Below, piece by piece: positions 40,363 to 51,639 of a DNA stretch of 64,000 bases; the first letter of the stretch is position 1; each line of letters starts with the position of its first letter. The notes beneath the pieces are model-generated. The model was not told the DNA's origin and did no database searches. It saw only the letters and a list, made by a program, of their open reading frames with translations. Both the position numbers and the translations under genes were made by a program. The stretch covers positions 1,002,305,501 through 1,002,369,500 of the forward strand of contig CM028129.1 of NCBI GenBank assembly GCA_016271365.2. Reading direction: 5' to 3'. This stretch comes from Neoceratodus forsteri (taxonomy: Eukaryota > Chordata > Ceratodontiformes > Ceratodontidae).

Positions 40363-40613
40363 CTTTCTAGTAGTGATTTTTACTTCACATGCACACAACC
40401 CTCCTGATCTCCCATGGCAAGTTGTACTGGGATCCCTGTTTCTAGCATGCAAAGATCTGCTGGCTTGGGGCAGTACCTGTGGCTACACCACCCAGGTTTT
40501 GGGTGGAGCTTAGCTTGAAGATTTCCGACAACTCGCTTGTCTCCAGGAAGACTAAGATGTGACATGAATACCACTACTAGATCTATAGTTACAAGTGAGT
40601 AACCTACTTTTTT
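40363..40613. mobile_element. DIRS fragment D3, family D-like right end
   Basis: Runs from the second arm of a D-like ICR (TCTAGTAGTGA, CTTCACATGCACACAA) to a right terminus ATAGTTACAAGTGAGTAACC ending near 40613. Compare D1, GTTACAGGTGAGTAACC. About 250 bases, non-coding. Confidence 0.55.
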
Positions 40614-41040
40614 GCCATCATGTTGGACATAATTCTACAACTCCCAGCTTACTAGACTTTTTTCTGTATTATATAACTAGTTACTCTGTAGTAAAGTTGC
40701 ATTGGTGGATTAGTATGAAAAGTTATTTTTTAATAAAATAACCAGATTCCCATTTTTATCTACTGTACGTAGGCCACAAAGCAACCTTCATTAAGGTTTG
40801 ATTTTCATTTGTTGCGTCCCTCAATTAGATGTTTATTAAAGTGCCTAGGAATCACAAAGCTTGACATGCACGGTTTTACTCTTCTTTAATGCTTTAAACC
40901 ACAACTTTTTTATAGATTTTTTGGAAAATAATCAGCGGTAATCAGAAACAAGCATTTTTCAAAGCCGAATGTTTGCTTGCTGGCATTGGCATTGGTAGTG
41001 TAGAAGTTACAGAGCTGCATAATAGGAATGGCAGTGAAGT
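40614..41040. other. AT-rich interval, nothing recognised
   Basis: No element termini, repeats or credible ORF seen. A+T content is clearly above the flanking DIRS sequence. Confidence 0.4.
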
Positions 41041-41044
41041 ATTG

Positions 41045-41410
41045 AACTGAAGCCAACCCCACCACCACCCTGCAGAGAGTGACAGGCATTGGGGTGTGCC
41101 TTTGGGTCGTCAGGCATAATGACCACGCCATTTCACCACACCCTTCCCTGCAGACACTGACAAATGCCACGGTGTGCCTTGGGGTCTTTGGCCCTTATGC
41201 GCACCCCATTCCATCAGGAAATACAGTGAGATGGGTGCGGTATAGGAGAATGGGGTGAAGTTTGGGCCTGAAGAGTCCGAGGCACACCTTGATGCCTCTC
41301 ACTGGCTGCAGGGTGTGGGTGGGGGTGGAATTTTATGAGCATGACAGGCAAGAATCTCAAGTCACACCCCTGATGCCTGTCATTCTCTACAGGGTGGGGC
41401 GTTATGGTCG
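41045..41410. repeat. Large imperfect inverted repeat
   Basis: The left arm has two related blocks, CCCTGCAGAGAGTGACAGGC (41069-41088) and CCCTGCAGACACTGACAAAT (41147-41166). The right arm carries their complements: a GCCTGTCATTCTCTACAGGG block near 41379-41398 and GCCTCTCACTGGCTGCAGGG (41294-41313). The four blocks form nested palindromes centred near 41230. It directly precedes the satellite array. Confidence 0.6.
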
Positions 41411-41429
41411 GAAACCCTAATGCCTCAGG

Positions 41430-43260
41430 CATTCGTTGGTATTTTCACTCCAAATTTTCAACATGTTTTTTTTGTGACCCCACCTCATGAACAGTGGCAG
41501 TATCAGTTTGTTAGCTGAAAACTGCTTTTGCACAGTGACTACGGCATTTGGCACCACAGGTGCAAAAACACATTCCGAACAGGATGTGAAAAATGACAGC
41601 GGTAATGTTCATGGGGAGGTGTAAACAATGGCAATGTTGAAAATCTGCTGTGAAAATCTTAAAAAAACTGGTGAAGTCACGAGCATGCGTAGAAACTGTG
41701 CAACGCACACCCGTAATGTAACTAGTTTGGGATTTTTTTTTACAGCAGATTGTTAACACAGGCATTTTGGGACCTCCGATCATGAACAGTGTCAGTGTGA
41801 TTTTCTCTATCTGTCCCGAACAATGATTTCCCACAGCGACCACGCATTTCTGTGCAGAAAGTGTGAAAACACGTTTCTGCCATGTTGTGGAAAATGACAG
41901 CTGTACTGTTCATAAGGAGGTGTGGAAGATGCCACTGGTGAAAATCTGACTGAAAATATTACAAATTCATGAACTTACGAGGGTGCTTGGAAACTTCGCA
42001 ATGCTCACTTGTAACACAGTCATTTTATGGAGTTTTGTCACCAAATTTTCAACATAGCCATTTTAAGACCTCTGCTCATGACCAGTGTCACTGTGATTTT
42101 CTTAATCTGTCCCAAACATTGTTTTCGCACACCGACTGTACCATTGTGCGCTACATGTGTGGAAACACACTTTGGGCGAGATGTGAAAAATGGTAGCTGT
42201 ACTGCTCATAAGGAAGTGCGGTAAAATGGCACTGTTGAAAATCTAGTGTGCAAATATTACAAATTCGCAAACCTGCCAGAGTGCATAGGAACTGCGCAAC
42301 GTGCTCTCCTAAAACAGTCATTTTTGGGAATTTTTTCACCAAATTTTCAACATAGGCATTTTAACACCTCTGCTCATGACCAGTGCCACTGTGATTTTCT
42401 TAATGTGTCCCATACATTGATTTCAAGACACCGACTGCCATTGTGCTTACGTAAGGCAGAAACACGCCAGAGTTTAGATGTGAAAAATGACAACTGTACT
42501 CTCATAAGGAGGTGTGGTAATGGCAATGTTGAAATGTGAGTGAAAATATTGAAATGTGCGAACTTACTTAGAAAAGGAGCTCTGCAACGATGCTCGTAAG
42601 GCATTCATTTTAGCAATTTTTTCACCAAATTTTCAACATAGCCATTTTAAAACCTCTGCTCATGAACAGTGTCACTGTGATTTTCTTAATGTGTCCTGCA
42701 TTGATTTTCAAGACATCGACCGCGCCATTGTGCACACATGGGCGGAAACATGTTTTGGGTGAGATGTGAAAATGACAGCTGTACTGCTCTTAAGGAGGTG
42801 TGGTAAAATGGCAATGTTGAAAAATCTGGAGGAAAATATTGAAATTTCGCAACTACGAGCATGCGTAGGAACTGCGCAACGCACGCTCGTAAAAGTCATT
42901 TTTAGGAATTTTTTCACCAAATTTTCAACATAGCCATTTTAAGAACTCTACTCATGAACAGTGTCACTGTGATTTTCTTAATGTGTCCCATACATTTATT
43001 TCGCACACCAACTGTGCCATTGTGCGCTACATGGGCGGAAACATATTTTGGGTGAGATGTGAAAAATGACAGCTGTGCTGCTCATAAGAAGGTTTGGTAA
43101 AATGGCAATGTTGAAAATCTGGAGTGAAAATATTGAAAATTCACGAACTTACGAGCGTGCATAGGAACTGCTCAATGCACGCTCATAAAACAGTCACTTT
43201 TAGGAATTTTTCCACCAAATTTTTAAAATAGGCTTTTTGAGAGCCCACCTTATGAACACT
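41430..43260. repeat. Satellite-like tandem array, unit about 286-298 bp
   Basis: A marker block CACCAAATTTTCAACAT recurs at 41446 (variant), about 41740 (weak), 42039, 42337, 42623, 42915 and 43213 (variant). The spacings are about 295, 299, 298, 286, 292 and 298, giving roughly six units. Each unit also contains CACTGTGATTTTCTTA, TGTGAAAAATGACAGCTGT, ATGGCAATGTTGAAAATCT and a GCATGCGTAGGAACTGCGCA-like block. The short ORFs within are by-products of the repeat. The end is degenerate (AT 43214-43260). Confidence 0.85.
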
Positions 43261-43690
43261 GGCAGTGTCATTCCATTAATCATTTCAGAAAGGTGATTTT
43301 GCACAGTGGCTGCGAAATCACCCTTCGGGCCCGAGTAACGCCATGACAGTGACAGCATTCATGAGAAGGGGTCCCAAAAACCCCATGTTGAAAATTTTTG
43401 GGGCCCAAAATTCCCCAAAATGCCTGAGATATGCAACAAAGTTGAAAACACCCTATCTATCCCATTATACAGCTTACTGGCATTTCCTCAGTTCGTGGTC
43501 AGCTTTGAAGAGTTCAGACTCGGTTCCCGGTCCACTCAAGATCATCGACGAGTCTGGAGGTAAGTATGGGGTGGGGGTGGGGGAGGCAGGATGTGCAGTG
43601 GTGGGTGCGGTTGTGGGAGGAGGGCAGGGAGAAGCTCGAGGGACAGTTTTTGTATTTACAGGTTGTTGTTTTTTCTAAGACTACGAGGGA
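43261..43690. other. Interval after satellite, no gene recognised
   Basis: The first 120 bases look like a decayed satellite unit (TTGAAAATTTTTGGGGCCC). After 43440 the sequence is GC-richer, with G-rich runs (43565-43630). A GAGGTAAGTATGG at 43556-43568 fits a 5' splice site, but no exon could be supported. Confidence 0.35.
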
Positions 43691-43885
43691 CGCTTGCCAC
43701 GCTGGGGTGAGCTCCCAGCATGGCAGCTGGAAGGCTGTTGGGGGACTGGAGCCGACAGGGGATTGGGCACCCGTCACAGCCATAACCTTTGCCACGCTGG
43801 GGTGGCCCAGCGTGGCACCTGGATGCTTTGTGGGGTTTTGCAGCTGACAGGGGATTGGGCACCTGTCCGGCTATATAGTATGTGT
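43691..43885. repeat. 98-bp tandem duplication with 11-bp hairpin
   Basis: Two diverged copies start at CTTGCCACGCTGGGGTG (43692) and TTTGCCACGCTGGGGTG (43788), and both end GACAGGGGATTGGGCACC. In the second, GCCACGCTGGG and CCCAGCGTGGC (43791-43816) form a perfect 11-base inverted repeat with a 4-base loop. Confidence 0.65.
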
Positions 43886-44801
43886 GGGGGGCACGCCAGC
43901 ATGCAATATGCGGCATGTGTGTTGAGGGGGAGCTCTGCTCACTGAAGCGGAGCTCTCCCTTTCAACTGTATGCCACTACATTTTCAGCTGTCCTAGACAG
44001 CTGGAGCAGTGATTGGCGCACTGCGACCGTGCCTGCAAACACACTGACTGAACTGGAACAGGCTGACACACCTCTGGAAAACTTGGATGATGGCACTATG
44101 TTTCTTGCACATGCGTGCAAGCAAACATAAAAAAATAGCTTCAAGTTAATGTTATTGTTCAACAGAATAGTCTTTACAGTCATAGAACATTTATATGTAA
44201 CAGATAATCCACTACAGGGTGTGTGGTTGTGCTCTACGGCTTGGTGTGTGTTGTGAGGCATGAGGCCACAGGCCAAGTGCATTCAACTACCATGGTATGC
44301 ATATATCAGAACACGCCCACATGCTCTGTACTTGATTATCTGTTTTATAAAATGGCCAAAATTGTTTTGGTGGGTTGGGGATGCAGGATTGTGTTGGAAT
44401 CAAGATGGTGACCTCGCTGGGCTTGTGCTGTTTTTGGGCTCTGAGTTCACAGCTGAATTCATGGCTTTGTGTGCTCAGGAGCCCTGTTGTTTTATTTTAT
44501 ACTTGTTTACTTAGTTTGTGTCCCGTGTCAATCACGTTGTGTGGAATTCGCGGTCTTATTTTATTTGCAGTTTCAAGTATTAAGCTCTTAAGTTCTGTAC
44601 AGGCGTTTTATCTAGTCAAAAAATCAGTCTTCCATATGGGCATTTATGTTCCACTGTCTGTAATTCATAGTAGTACACACAATCAGTCAGCTCTTCAGTC
44701 CAGTCTGATACAGTGCTCCCTGGTATATTACTTTCTTCTTTTTTTGCTTTTCTGACTAAGCTGTTATTTATGGACTAGTGCCCATTTTGACTGTAAATAC
44801 G
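43886..44801. other. Interval without recognised features
   Basis: No family-specific signature. A 126-codon open frame at 44375-44755 is Leu/Ser/Cys-rich without a domain and is probably chance. Confidence 0.4.
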
Positions 44802-44985
44802 TATCAAGCTATATCTTTTTTTTTTTTGATAATTCCTGAAGAAGTCCTAAGGTCGAAACGTAGATTTTTAACTCTATTTTCTATTTTCAGCATGCATTTA
44901 ACATAACTTTTTTGTTTTGCTTTTAGACCACATGCTGATGCAGCGCCTTGTTTTTGTTTTTTACATTTTGTATATCAAGCTATAT
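44802..44985 (-). mobile_element. Short insertion flanked by 13-bp repeats, Penelope-like
   Basis: TATCAAGCTATAT is duplicated at 44802-44814 and 44973-44985 around 158 bases. Near one end is CCTGAAGAAG-TCCTAAGG-TCGAAACG (44835-44860). Its CTGAAGA and GAAA blocks resemble the hammerhead-ribozyme core known in Penelope-like element termini. A T-tract adjoins the left repeat. The orientation (A-rich end on the minus strand) and family are inference. Confidence 0.5.
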
Positions 44986-45118
44986 TTGCACAGAGGAGCC
45001 ACAGTCCCAGTTTGAAATAACGGATCCTGATCTTAACTGTATCAGTCTTCACCATTCTACACTGGTGGGGTACTACGTGGGAGGCGATAGGACCACGCGG
45101 TAAGCTTTTTAGCTTAGA

Positions 45119-45372
45119 TGCAGTGGCAGTGGCTCAGCAGGTTGCACACTCACCTCTGAGGCTGGAAGATCAGAAGACTCTGGGTTCTATCCCCATTCCA
45201 GGCACTCTGGTTAAATCCTAATACTGACACTGAAGTGCATCTTGAGGGGGTGCTGTACTCCTGAGGTGCCATATTTCGGATAAGATGTTAAACCGAGGTC
45301 CCATCTGCCTGTTCTGGTGTTAGTTCAGGTGGATGTTAAAGATCCCATGGCACTTCTCAAAATGAGTAGGGG
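45119..45372 (+). mobile_element. tRNA-derived SINE with conserved central domain
   Basis: The head has a Pol III A-box-like TGGCTCAGCAGGTT (45130-45143) and B-box-like GGGTTCTATCCCC (45182-45194) about 40 bases apart, as in tRNA genes. A central segment follows, GTTAAACCGAGGTCCCATCT (from 45288) and TTAAAGATCCCATGGCACTT (from 45336). I recall this sequence as conserved between SINEs of sharks, bony fishes and amphibians. The end runs directly into the 3' end of the minus-strand LINE. The tRNA species was not determined. Confidence 0.7.
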
Positions 45373-46299
45373 AATTTTTATTAGAAAATATGGACTTCAT
45401 TATAAAGCAAACAAGAAGTTTGCACAAATAATGTTGTTAATAATACAGTAAGTATCATACTTTCGTCATTACCTTTCTTTACTTACATATACAACATATG
45501 TTACCATTACTATCATATTAATATACAAATACATCCTCTCATCTAATTTAACACCATTTTTTACAATAGATCCACAAGTACGAGACCGTATACATTGGAA
45601 ACCTAGATACATCATACTTCAATAAATGCTGTATGGCTGATTTTGTATAAGAAAATACAGTGCTCTGATGAACCTGTTTTTGCTGTAAAACCAGATGGCA
45701 TCTTGCTTGCCACAAATAATACCCAAAATAATGTAAATGATCTCTGGATTATATCTCCCTACTAAGACTGGGTTATTCCCCTATATGACTTCTGGGTATC
45801 TTAGATGCAAAAATTATTTTTCTGCCCATTCCTTAACTATAATTCCTCATACTAACTGAGCATAAGGACATTTGTGAAATAAATGCTGCTGAGTCTCAAT
45901 AATTTGAAATCTACTTTCCCTTGGACAGAATCTTTCCGATAACTGCTTATGTTTCTTATTACCTTTAACACTGAGTTTCCCATAACTTCCCAGCAACGTG
46001 CAGTCCCAAATATAATTTGGAATTCTAGGATTTATAAATTATTGTAAGATACATTTCTTCTGATCTTGTGTGCATAAGGGAAACTATACATCCTCATTAT
46101 CTTCCACCATTAACAAGTGTTGGTAGATCTTTTTCCTATCCCATGATCCAATGTTTGCAGAAGATAACTGCCACCTTACAACACATTTTAGGCTATCCAT
46201 ACCATATCCTGGCGAGGAATTGATTTTCCCAAACATTCTAGGTTTTTGCTGTTTCCATAGTAGTAGGTTAGGGCCTAGCCACTACTTCAGTCATGGTTT

Positions 46300-47760
46300 C
46301 CAAAAAAGTTCCCCTGGTCTAAGAAATTTACCAAAATTATAATCTAGAAATATACTCCCAAAAAATAATATGGGATTAATCATTCCCAAGCCCCTTTCTG
46401 ATTTTGCCTTATAGGTAATATTCCTCTTCACAGAGTTTAACCTTGAACCCCATAGTTCTTGAAAAAACACACTAAGCAGTCTAGTAGAGATCTCTTTGGG
46501 GGGTAGATATAACTTATATGTAAAGACAGAGGAACTACCAGAGTCTTGATTAACAATACCCTTTTCTACTTCCCCATTACTTTTTGTCTCCATCCTGAAA
46601 TGATTATTTCAGCTGTTGTTATACCAAGTTCCCAGTTCTGCACATTCGCATTTTAGGGTCCAGAAATTACTCCTAGTATTTTCATGGTATCATTTATTAT
46701 TCTAACACCTCCTATTGTACCAGAAATTGGGATTGGAGTATTTCCTAATGGGAAAGCTCTTCTTTTCTCCAAATTTATTTGGGACCCAGAAATCAATTAG
46801 TATTTTTTAATAATTTCCAGTACTGCAGCTTTCTTTGTGTTTTTATCTAAAGTCAACACTATATCATCTGCATATGTTAGTATTTTAACTGAGTCAGAAG
46901 TATTGGGGATATTTAAACCAGCTATCCCGTGTTCTTGTAAACACAGTCTAATAAAGATATCCATACAAAAAGCATATAAAAGGGGACTCAGTGGACATCC
47001 CTGCTGTATCCCTCTATAAATATTTTATTATCGTACCATCCATTAACATTTGGAATTATTGATAACGTTTTTATACAATACCTTGATCCAGTCTATAAAC
47101 TGTGCTGGAACCCCAAAGGCTTCTAAGACTGAAAATAATTGATGCGCCACTCAATCAAATGCTTTCTCTTGATCTACACTTATTATCCATTCTGACAATT
47201 CTCCTGCCTCTTCTTTGTTAAATATTTCCTTAAGGATAATTAAATTATCACATTGTTATCTTCATTGAACTGCACAGGCTTGAGCTTCACTAATTATATA
47301 TGTTACTACCTTTGTGAGCCTATTTAACACAATTTAACTACAATTTTAACATCTGTGTTTAGTAGGCTCAGAGGTCTCCAATTATATTTATCCGCATGGG
47401 GGTCTTTTTTATGGATTAAAACTAAAATAGCCTCTCTCATAGAAGGGGCCAAAGTACTGCCTTTTAACATGTAATTAAATAGGATAGCTAGGGCAGGGAC
47501 CAGGGAGTTTTTAAACTGCTTATATAGGTCTGCGCCTTTACCATCTGATCCTGGTGCTGAATCTGTTTTAGATTATCAATAACTTGTACAATTTCTCCTT
47601 CTGAAATTTCTACAGATAGTTGTTTAACATCTTCTGGATAAATCTGAGGTAAATTTAATCCATCCAAAATCTTACTTACAGACTCAGTTTGTGGGTGTAC
47701 CTCAAATACTTGGATTGTAACAACATCTAAAAGACCTAAAGGAGAGGAAACCCCTTCCCC
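46300..47760 (-). pseudogene. L1/Tx1-like LINE reverse transcriptase domain
   Basis: On the minus strand: an AFDWVAHQLF-like block near 47165-47140 (motif A region), RGIQQGCPLSPLLYAFCMDI (47021-46962), KILTYADDIVLTLDKNTKK with YADD at 46863-46874, then NLEKRRAFPLGNTPIPI-like (46790-46730). The SVFFQELWGSRLNSVKRN stretch (46474-46420) belongs to the downstream connection region. Both Asp of the catalytic pair are present. Many frameshifts mean no frame exceeds 100 codons. Confidence 0.75.
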
Positions 47761-48116
47761 AGAAATATTAATTAATTAATTACTCTAGATTTGACTCTTT
47801 CTTTGCAGTCTTTAAATGGGTCTATGCAATGTTTCCCACCCTTTATCCCAAATCTAGCCTCTTGCCCTAGAGATTGGGCTCTATTATATTGTAGTTTCTC
47901 CAGTTTTGTTTTTAAGTCTTGTATCTGTGGTCCATAATTTACTATTGAGTTTTCTGATAAAGAAACTAGGTGTAATTGTTGCCTTAGGTGTAAATAGTCC
48001 ATATAATTTCTATTATTCTCTCAATTTGCTCTATTTTGGAATAACTCTTGCCATGAGTTTTTAGTGAGATCCTCATAGCACTGTACTACGGAGAGCCTAG
48101 CTGCCCAATTCTGTAA

Positions 48117-48840
48117 CTAAATCTTTTGTATTTTGTCATCTATCAACACAGAGTCATTCCGTCTCCATTTTGTTTTTCTGCATCTTGGGGTGTCTTGCCA
48201 TGTAACCTGTGTGCAAACTTCCATATGATCCAAAAATTCAAATACACAAGTATTACTTGAGAGTACCTTCAGTATTCTTGAAACAAAAATAAAATCAATT
48301 CTTGTCCGAAGTTTCCCTTTAAAAAAAGTGGAACCTCCTGACTGGTGGAGAGTTCTATAAGAATCCTTAATAGCTGCTAATGAAATAATTTGCTGTAGAG
48401 CTGTAGTATCATGATAACGTTTCTCAGTTTGTAACCTTCTATCTTGTTTCTGGAGGTCGCAATTAAAATCCCCAGCCCACAAAATCAAATGAGAAGTGTA
48501 AAAAAAAAAAAAGGTTGGATATCTCTGAACAAGGCTGTTCTGAGTGCCTTAGACTGTGGGGCATAAATTACTATTAAACAAAACTGTTCTTTATGGTAAG
48601 AAAGATCTAATAGCAAAGCTCTACCTGGGCAAATATCTACTAATCTAATGACTAATAGATTAGGATTAGCTAGCAATATCCCTACCCAGTCACATACTTC
48701 CATCCCAGTGGACCAAAAAGAAGGCCCCAACTGCCACCCTTGAGATGCTGCTAGAAGTTCTCCATTAGTTTTTAATCTGGTGTCTAAAATATAGGTGATA
48801 TCATAAGCCGTTTCTTGAAGTATAAGCATAGTTCCTGCTA
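48117..48840 (-). pseudogene. L1/Tx1-like LINE endonuclease domain
   Basis: APE-type endonuclease. From the start: LILQETAYDITYILDTRLKT (48826-48767), where canonical copies read LQETH. Then WVGILLANPNLLVIRLVD, RALLLDLSYHKEQFCLIVIY then APQS (48616-48545). After an A-rich insertion (poly-T on the plus strand at 48501-48513), ILWAGDFNCDLQKQDRR (48486-48436) carries the GDFN catalytic block, and FKGKLRTRIDFIFVSR (48330-48280) the RIDF block. FLDHMEV (48228-48208) replaces the usual SDH, so the last catalytic Ser is Leu while Asp-His remain. Confidence 0.75.
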
Positions 48841-49360
48841 ATTAAATAAGTACATTAAATAAAAGTAGGTGAATTTCCCCAGTGTCCTGGCCAAATTTAC
48901 CCCATTCACTAAAAATACCACCAACAGCTTAAAAATCTGGTTCAATTTCAGTTGGCATCCATCTGTATCCCTCCCCCCCAAAATGGGCAAAACATTGTAT
49001 AGTCTTCCTTCCTGGTCAACAAAAACTAAATAAATAAAAAATTAAAAAGCTTTTCTCCTAGGGGAAGGGGTGATGACGGGGATGGCACCGCCCTCGAGGC
49101 TGACGCATTGCATGGCACTCGAGGGTTGGCCAGTAACCGTCGTCCCCTCCACTACCTCGGTTCTGTTTTTCCCACCGTCAAGGCTGCATCTCAAACTGTG
49201 TGTGACAGCAAGAAGTCTACACAACACTCCTCAACTACCATTTTCTGCTTGTGTATCTAATCCTCGATGCTGCACTTGTCGATGCCACATTTGGCATCAT
49301 TTTATTTTCTAGTGGTTGTTTGGCATTGAGTCTCTTTTCTCTTTTCCGCTAAGGTAAGAT

Positions 49361-49570
49361 GTTCCTGGACATAAAGTCTCCACCACTCATTCACACTAAT
49401 GGGATCTACTCCAGAGGTGCTAGGACCCAGTGGAAGCAAACTTTTTGAGAGGGTCAGCGCCAGAGATAGAACTGCGAGGAAGCGGCACCGCGAGCCATGG
49501 CTCATGCAGTAAAGACTACCTCAGCATTGACCCTCCAACCACCTCAGTTCCTTTTTTCCCACCGTCGAGT
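49361..49570. repeat. Left inverted terminus of B2
   Basis: Reverse complement of 55640-55883: GTCTCCACCACTCATTCACA, CTAATGGGATCTACTCCAGA-like and GAGGGTCAGCGCCAGAGAT pair with the right end. Confidence 0.84.
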
Positions 49571-49733
49571 GTGCTTCAGTGACGACGTTGCTCGCCTGCC
49601 GGGAGTCAAACTTCAAACCAGCAGCACAGTTTTCAGTTTATTGTTTTGTAGTTATCTTGGAAACAAGTACCGAGTAGATTTAATTTCATTGATTAATAAA
49701 GAAGTCTTCAGCCCTCCATTGAAGGAGTCGACC

Positions 49734-51620
49734 ATGAGCAGGTTAGGTGATGGTAGGGAGACTTTGTATGAAAGCTGTTCAGCCAGCCGGGCTGGATCCG
49801 GTCTTCCGCCCTCCCTGGAGGGTGGGTTTGACAATGGATGGTCCAATGCTCAGAGAGATGGGTGGTCCCCCAAAAGCCTTAAAGGAAACGGTCCCATTCG
49901 CAGCACCATTCGGCGTCGAGTTCTTCCTCGATGCACAAGTCGAGAAAGAGAAGGCATCACTTGAGGTCGCCTTCTGGTATGTCTGCACATCGACGGTCGG
50001 TCATTGGGGCTAGGCACCGGTCTCCTCCCCTCTCAGAGTTGCCAGTTTCTGGCTCAAGTACCCGACATCGGAGCCCATCCCCGCCTACTGGACGAGCCTT
50101 TGATGAGCAGTTCCACCAGTGGGCTGCTCTTATGGAGCAGTGGGCTTGGTGGTTGGTCCAGCTGCCTGGCCCAGTCACTCCATGGCCTTCTGGCCACTCA
50201 AGAGACCAGGTGGGGTGGTTAGACCTTCCTAGTTGCATGGCGCATTCTTCGGTGCTGTCAACTCTGTGTTCAGGTGTTCCTTCCCTCACATGGCTGCGGC
50301 GCAGGGATCCACACCGATGCCTCTATCTCCTGTTAATTTTCCTTCTTTTCCTTCAAATCACAGTTTTTGGAACTTTGGGACACTCTTGGAGCCATCGTGC
50401 CATCCACAGCGCCAGGGGGCTCCGTCAGCGCCATGGCCTTTGTCGACGCCATGTGCTGGGCTGTTTCCGATGGTGCCAACTTCCTTGGGTTCAGCACTAT
50501 GTTCTTTGTCGGCACTGATGCTTGGTGCGGTGCTGTCCAGCCTCCAGGGCTTTTCGACTCTGATTCTTTCCTCTTCTAATTTTCATTCTGATTTTCACTC
50601 CTTTCCTGTCCATACAGTCCCTCCTGGACTGTCGGTAGATGATTTGGAGCCTGACCCAGATCTTCAACTTGGTGATGATGTTAAAGGAGCAGGGATCAAT
50701 CCTGCTGCAGAATCTGTAGTCAAAAACCTTTCCTTTAAGTCTCTGCTGAAAAATGTAAATTCCACTCTTTCTCTCCAGACTACAGAAATCGATCCTGGGA
50801 AGCTTTTAAGACTCCAATATCTACATGTTCCTGAGATCCCTATGGATTTAACTCCTCCGGTACAATAATTTTTTGAGACCCTTTCTCAGATGGTATGAAC
50901 AATCCTGCTCTCATCCCTTCCGTGCCTAAGTCCATAGATAGGAAGTATGCCACTCCCAAGGATCGACCCATATTGGCCTCACAGGCTTTTGCTGATCCTA
51001 TTGTAGTCTTAGCAGAGAATGACAAGGCCGTCCTCCCTCAGGCATCTACAGCCCGGCCTATAAATAAAGAATGTCATAGGATAGACACCTTAGGTAAGAG
51101 AGTCTTTGCTGCCTCCACCCTGGGTATGCGTATTGCCAGCTACCAGGGCTATTTTTCTCAATATGAGTATGTCCTTTGGCATTTGCTCAAGCAAAGAGTA
51201 GAAGCTCTGCCTAAGTCGCAAACTAATTCAGAGCTACTTCATACCATTACCAATGGTATCGAGTCCAATAACCAACAGGTTAAAGCTGCAGTGGACTCTC
51301 TTGATACTGTTTCCTCGAGCGGCGGCAGCAAGCATTTGTACCCCTCGCCACTCTTGGCTACATATTTCGGGCTTCACGAATGATGCCCAGCAGCAGGTCA
51401 TGGCCTTACCCTTCAACAGTATGCATCTGTTCGGACCCCAGGTGGAACAAGGTCTAGAGGCCACACAGAAGACTAGGTCAGCCATTAAGACAGCTCGACC
51501 CGCACTCTCCCCCTCTTGGGGGAGTGCCAACAAGTGTCAATTTCACAACCATCAGTCCTTTTGGGGCAAAGGCAGGGGAGGTTTTAATAAAAACCATACC
51601 CCGCAGCCACAAAACTAAAT
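49734..51620 (+). pseudogene. DIRS Gag, element B2
   Basis: ATG 49734 follows the same GGAGTCGACC block as B1. MSRLGDGRETLYESC, then a frame change near 49930 into HKSRKRRHHLRSPSGMS (49931-49985, basic tract), FDEQFHQWAALMEQWAWWL (50098-50155), EPDPDLQLGDDVKGAG (50650-50697), FKSLLKNVNSTLSLQTTEID (50733-50792), LLRLQYLHVPEIPMDL, PILASQAFADPIVVLAENDK (50967-51026), DTLGKRVFAASTLGMRIASY (51083-51142) and QYEYVLWHLLKQRVEALP (51157-51210). The CTPRHSWLHISGFTNDAQQQ segment (51336-51395) and LPFNSMHLFGPQVEQGLEA (51406-51462) are in another frame. The tail is Gly/Arg/Phe-rich. Confidence 0.77.
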
Positions 51621-51639
51621 GCAGCAGAAGGCACAAGGC

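Larger units (their letters stand above)
45373..49044 (-). mobile_element. L1/Tx1-like LINE, minus strand, 5'-incomplete
   Basis: Reads right to left: endonuclease (about 48840-48117), linker, RT (about 47700-46300) and a long AT-rich 3' region to 45373. RT shows the L1-type RGIQQGCPLSPL block and YADD. The endonuclease is followed by the GDFN and RIDF motifs typical of the L1/Tx1 branch. ORF1 and 5' end are missing at the junction with C5. Stops and frameshifts throughout. Confidence 0.75.

Noticed and set aside
41430..43260. CRISPR-like repeat array
   Set aside because: Units are about 295 bp and similar over their full length, with no short repeats and unique spacers. The setting is a vertebrate genome.
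43500..43570. Host exon ending at GAGGTAAGTATGG
   Set aside because: A good donor site, but no acceptor or conserved coding sequence upstream could be recognised.
44375..44755. 126-codon membrane-like small protein
   Set aside because: Hydrophobic, but in AT-rich repeat-type DNA with no homologue recognised, no Kozak-like context and no exon structure.
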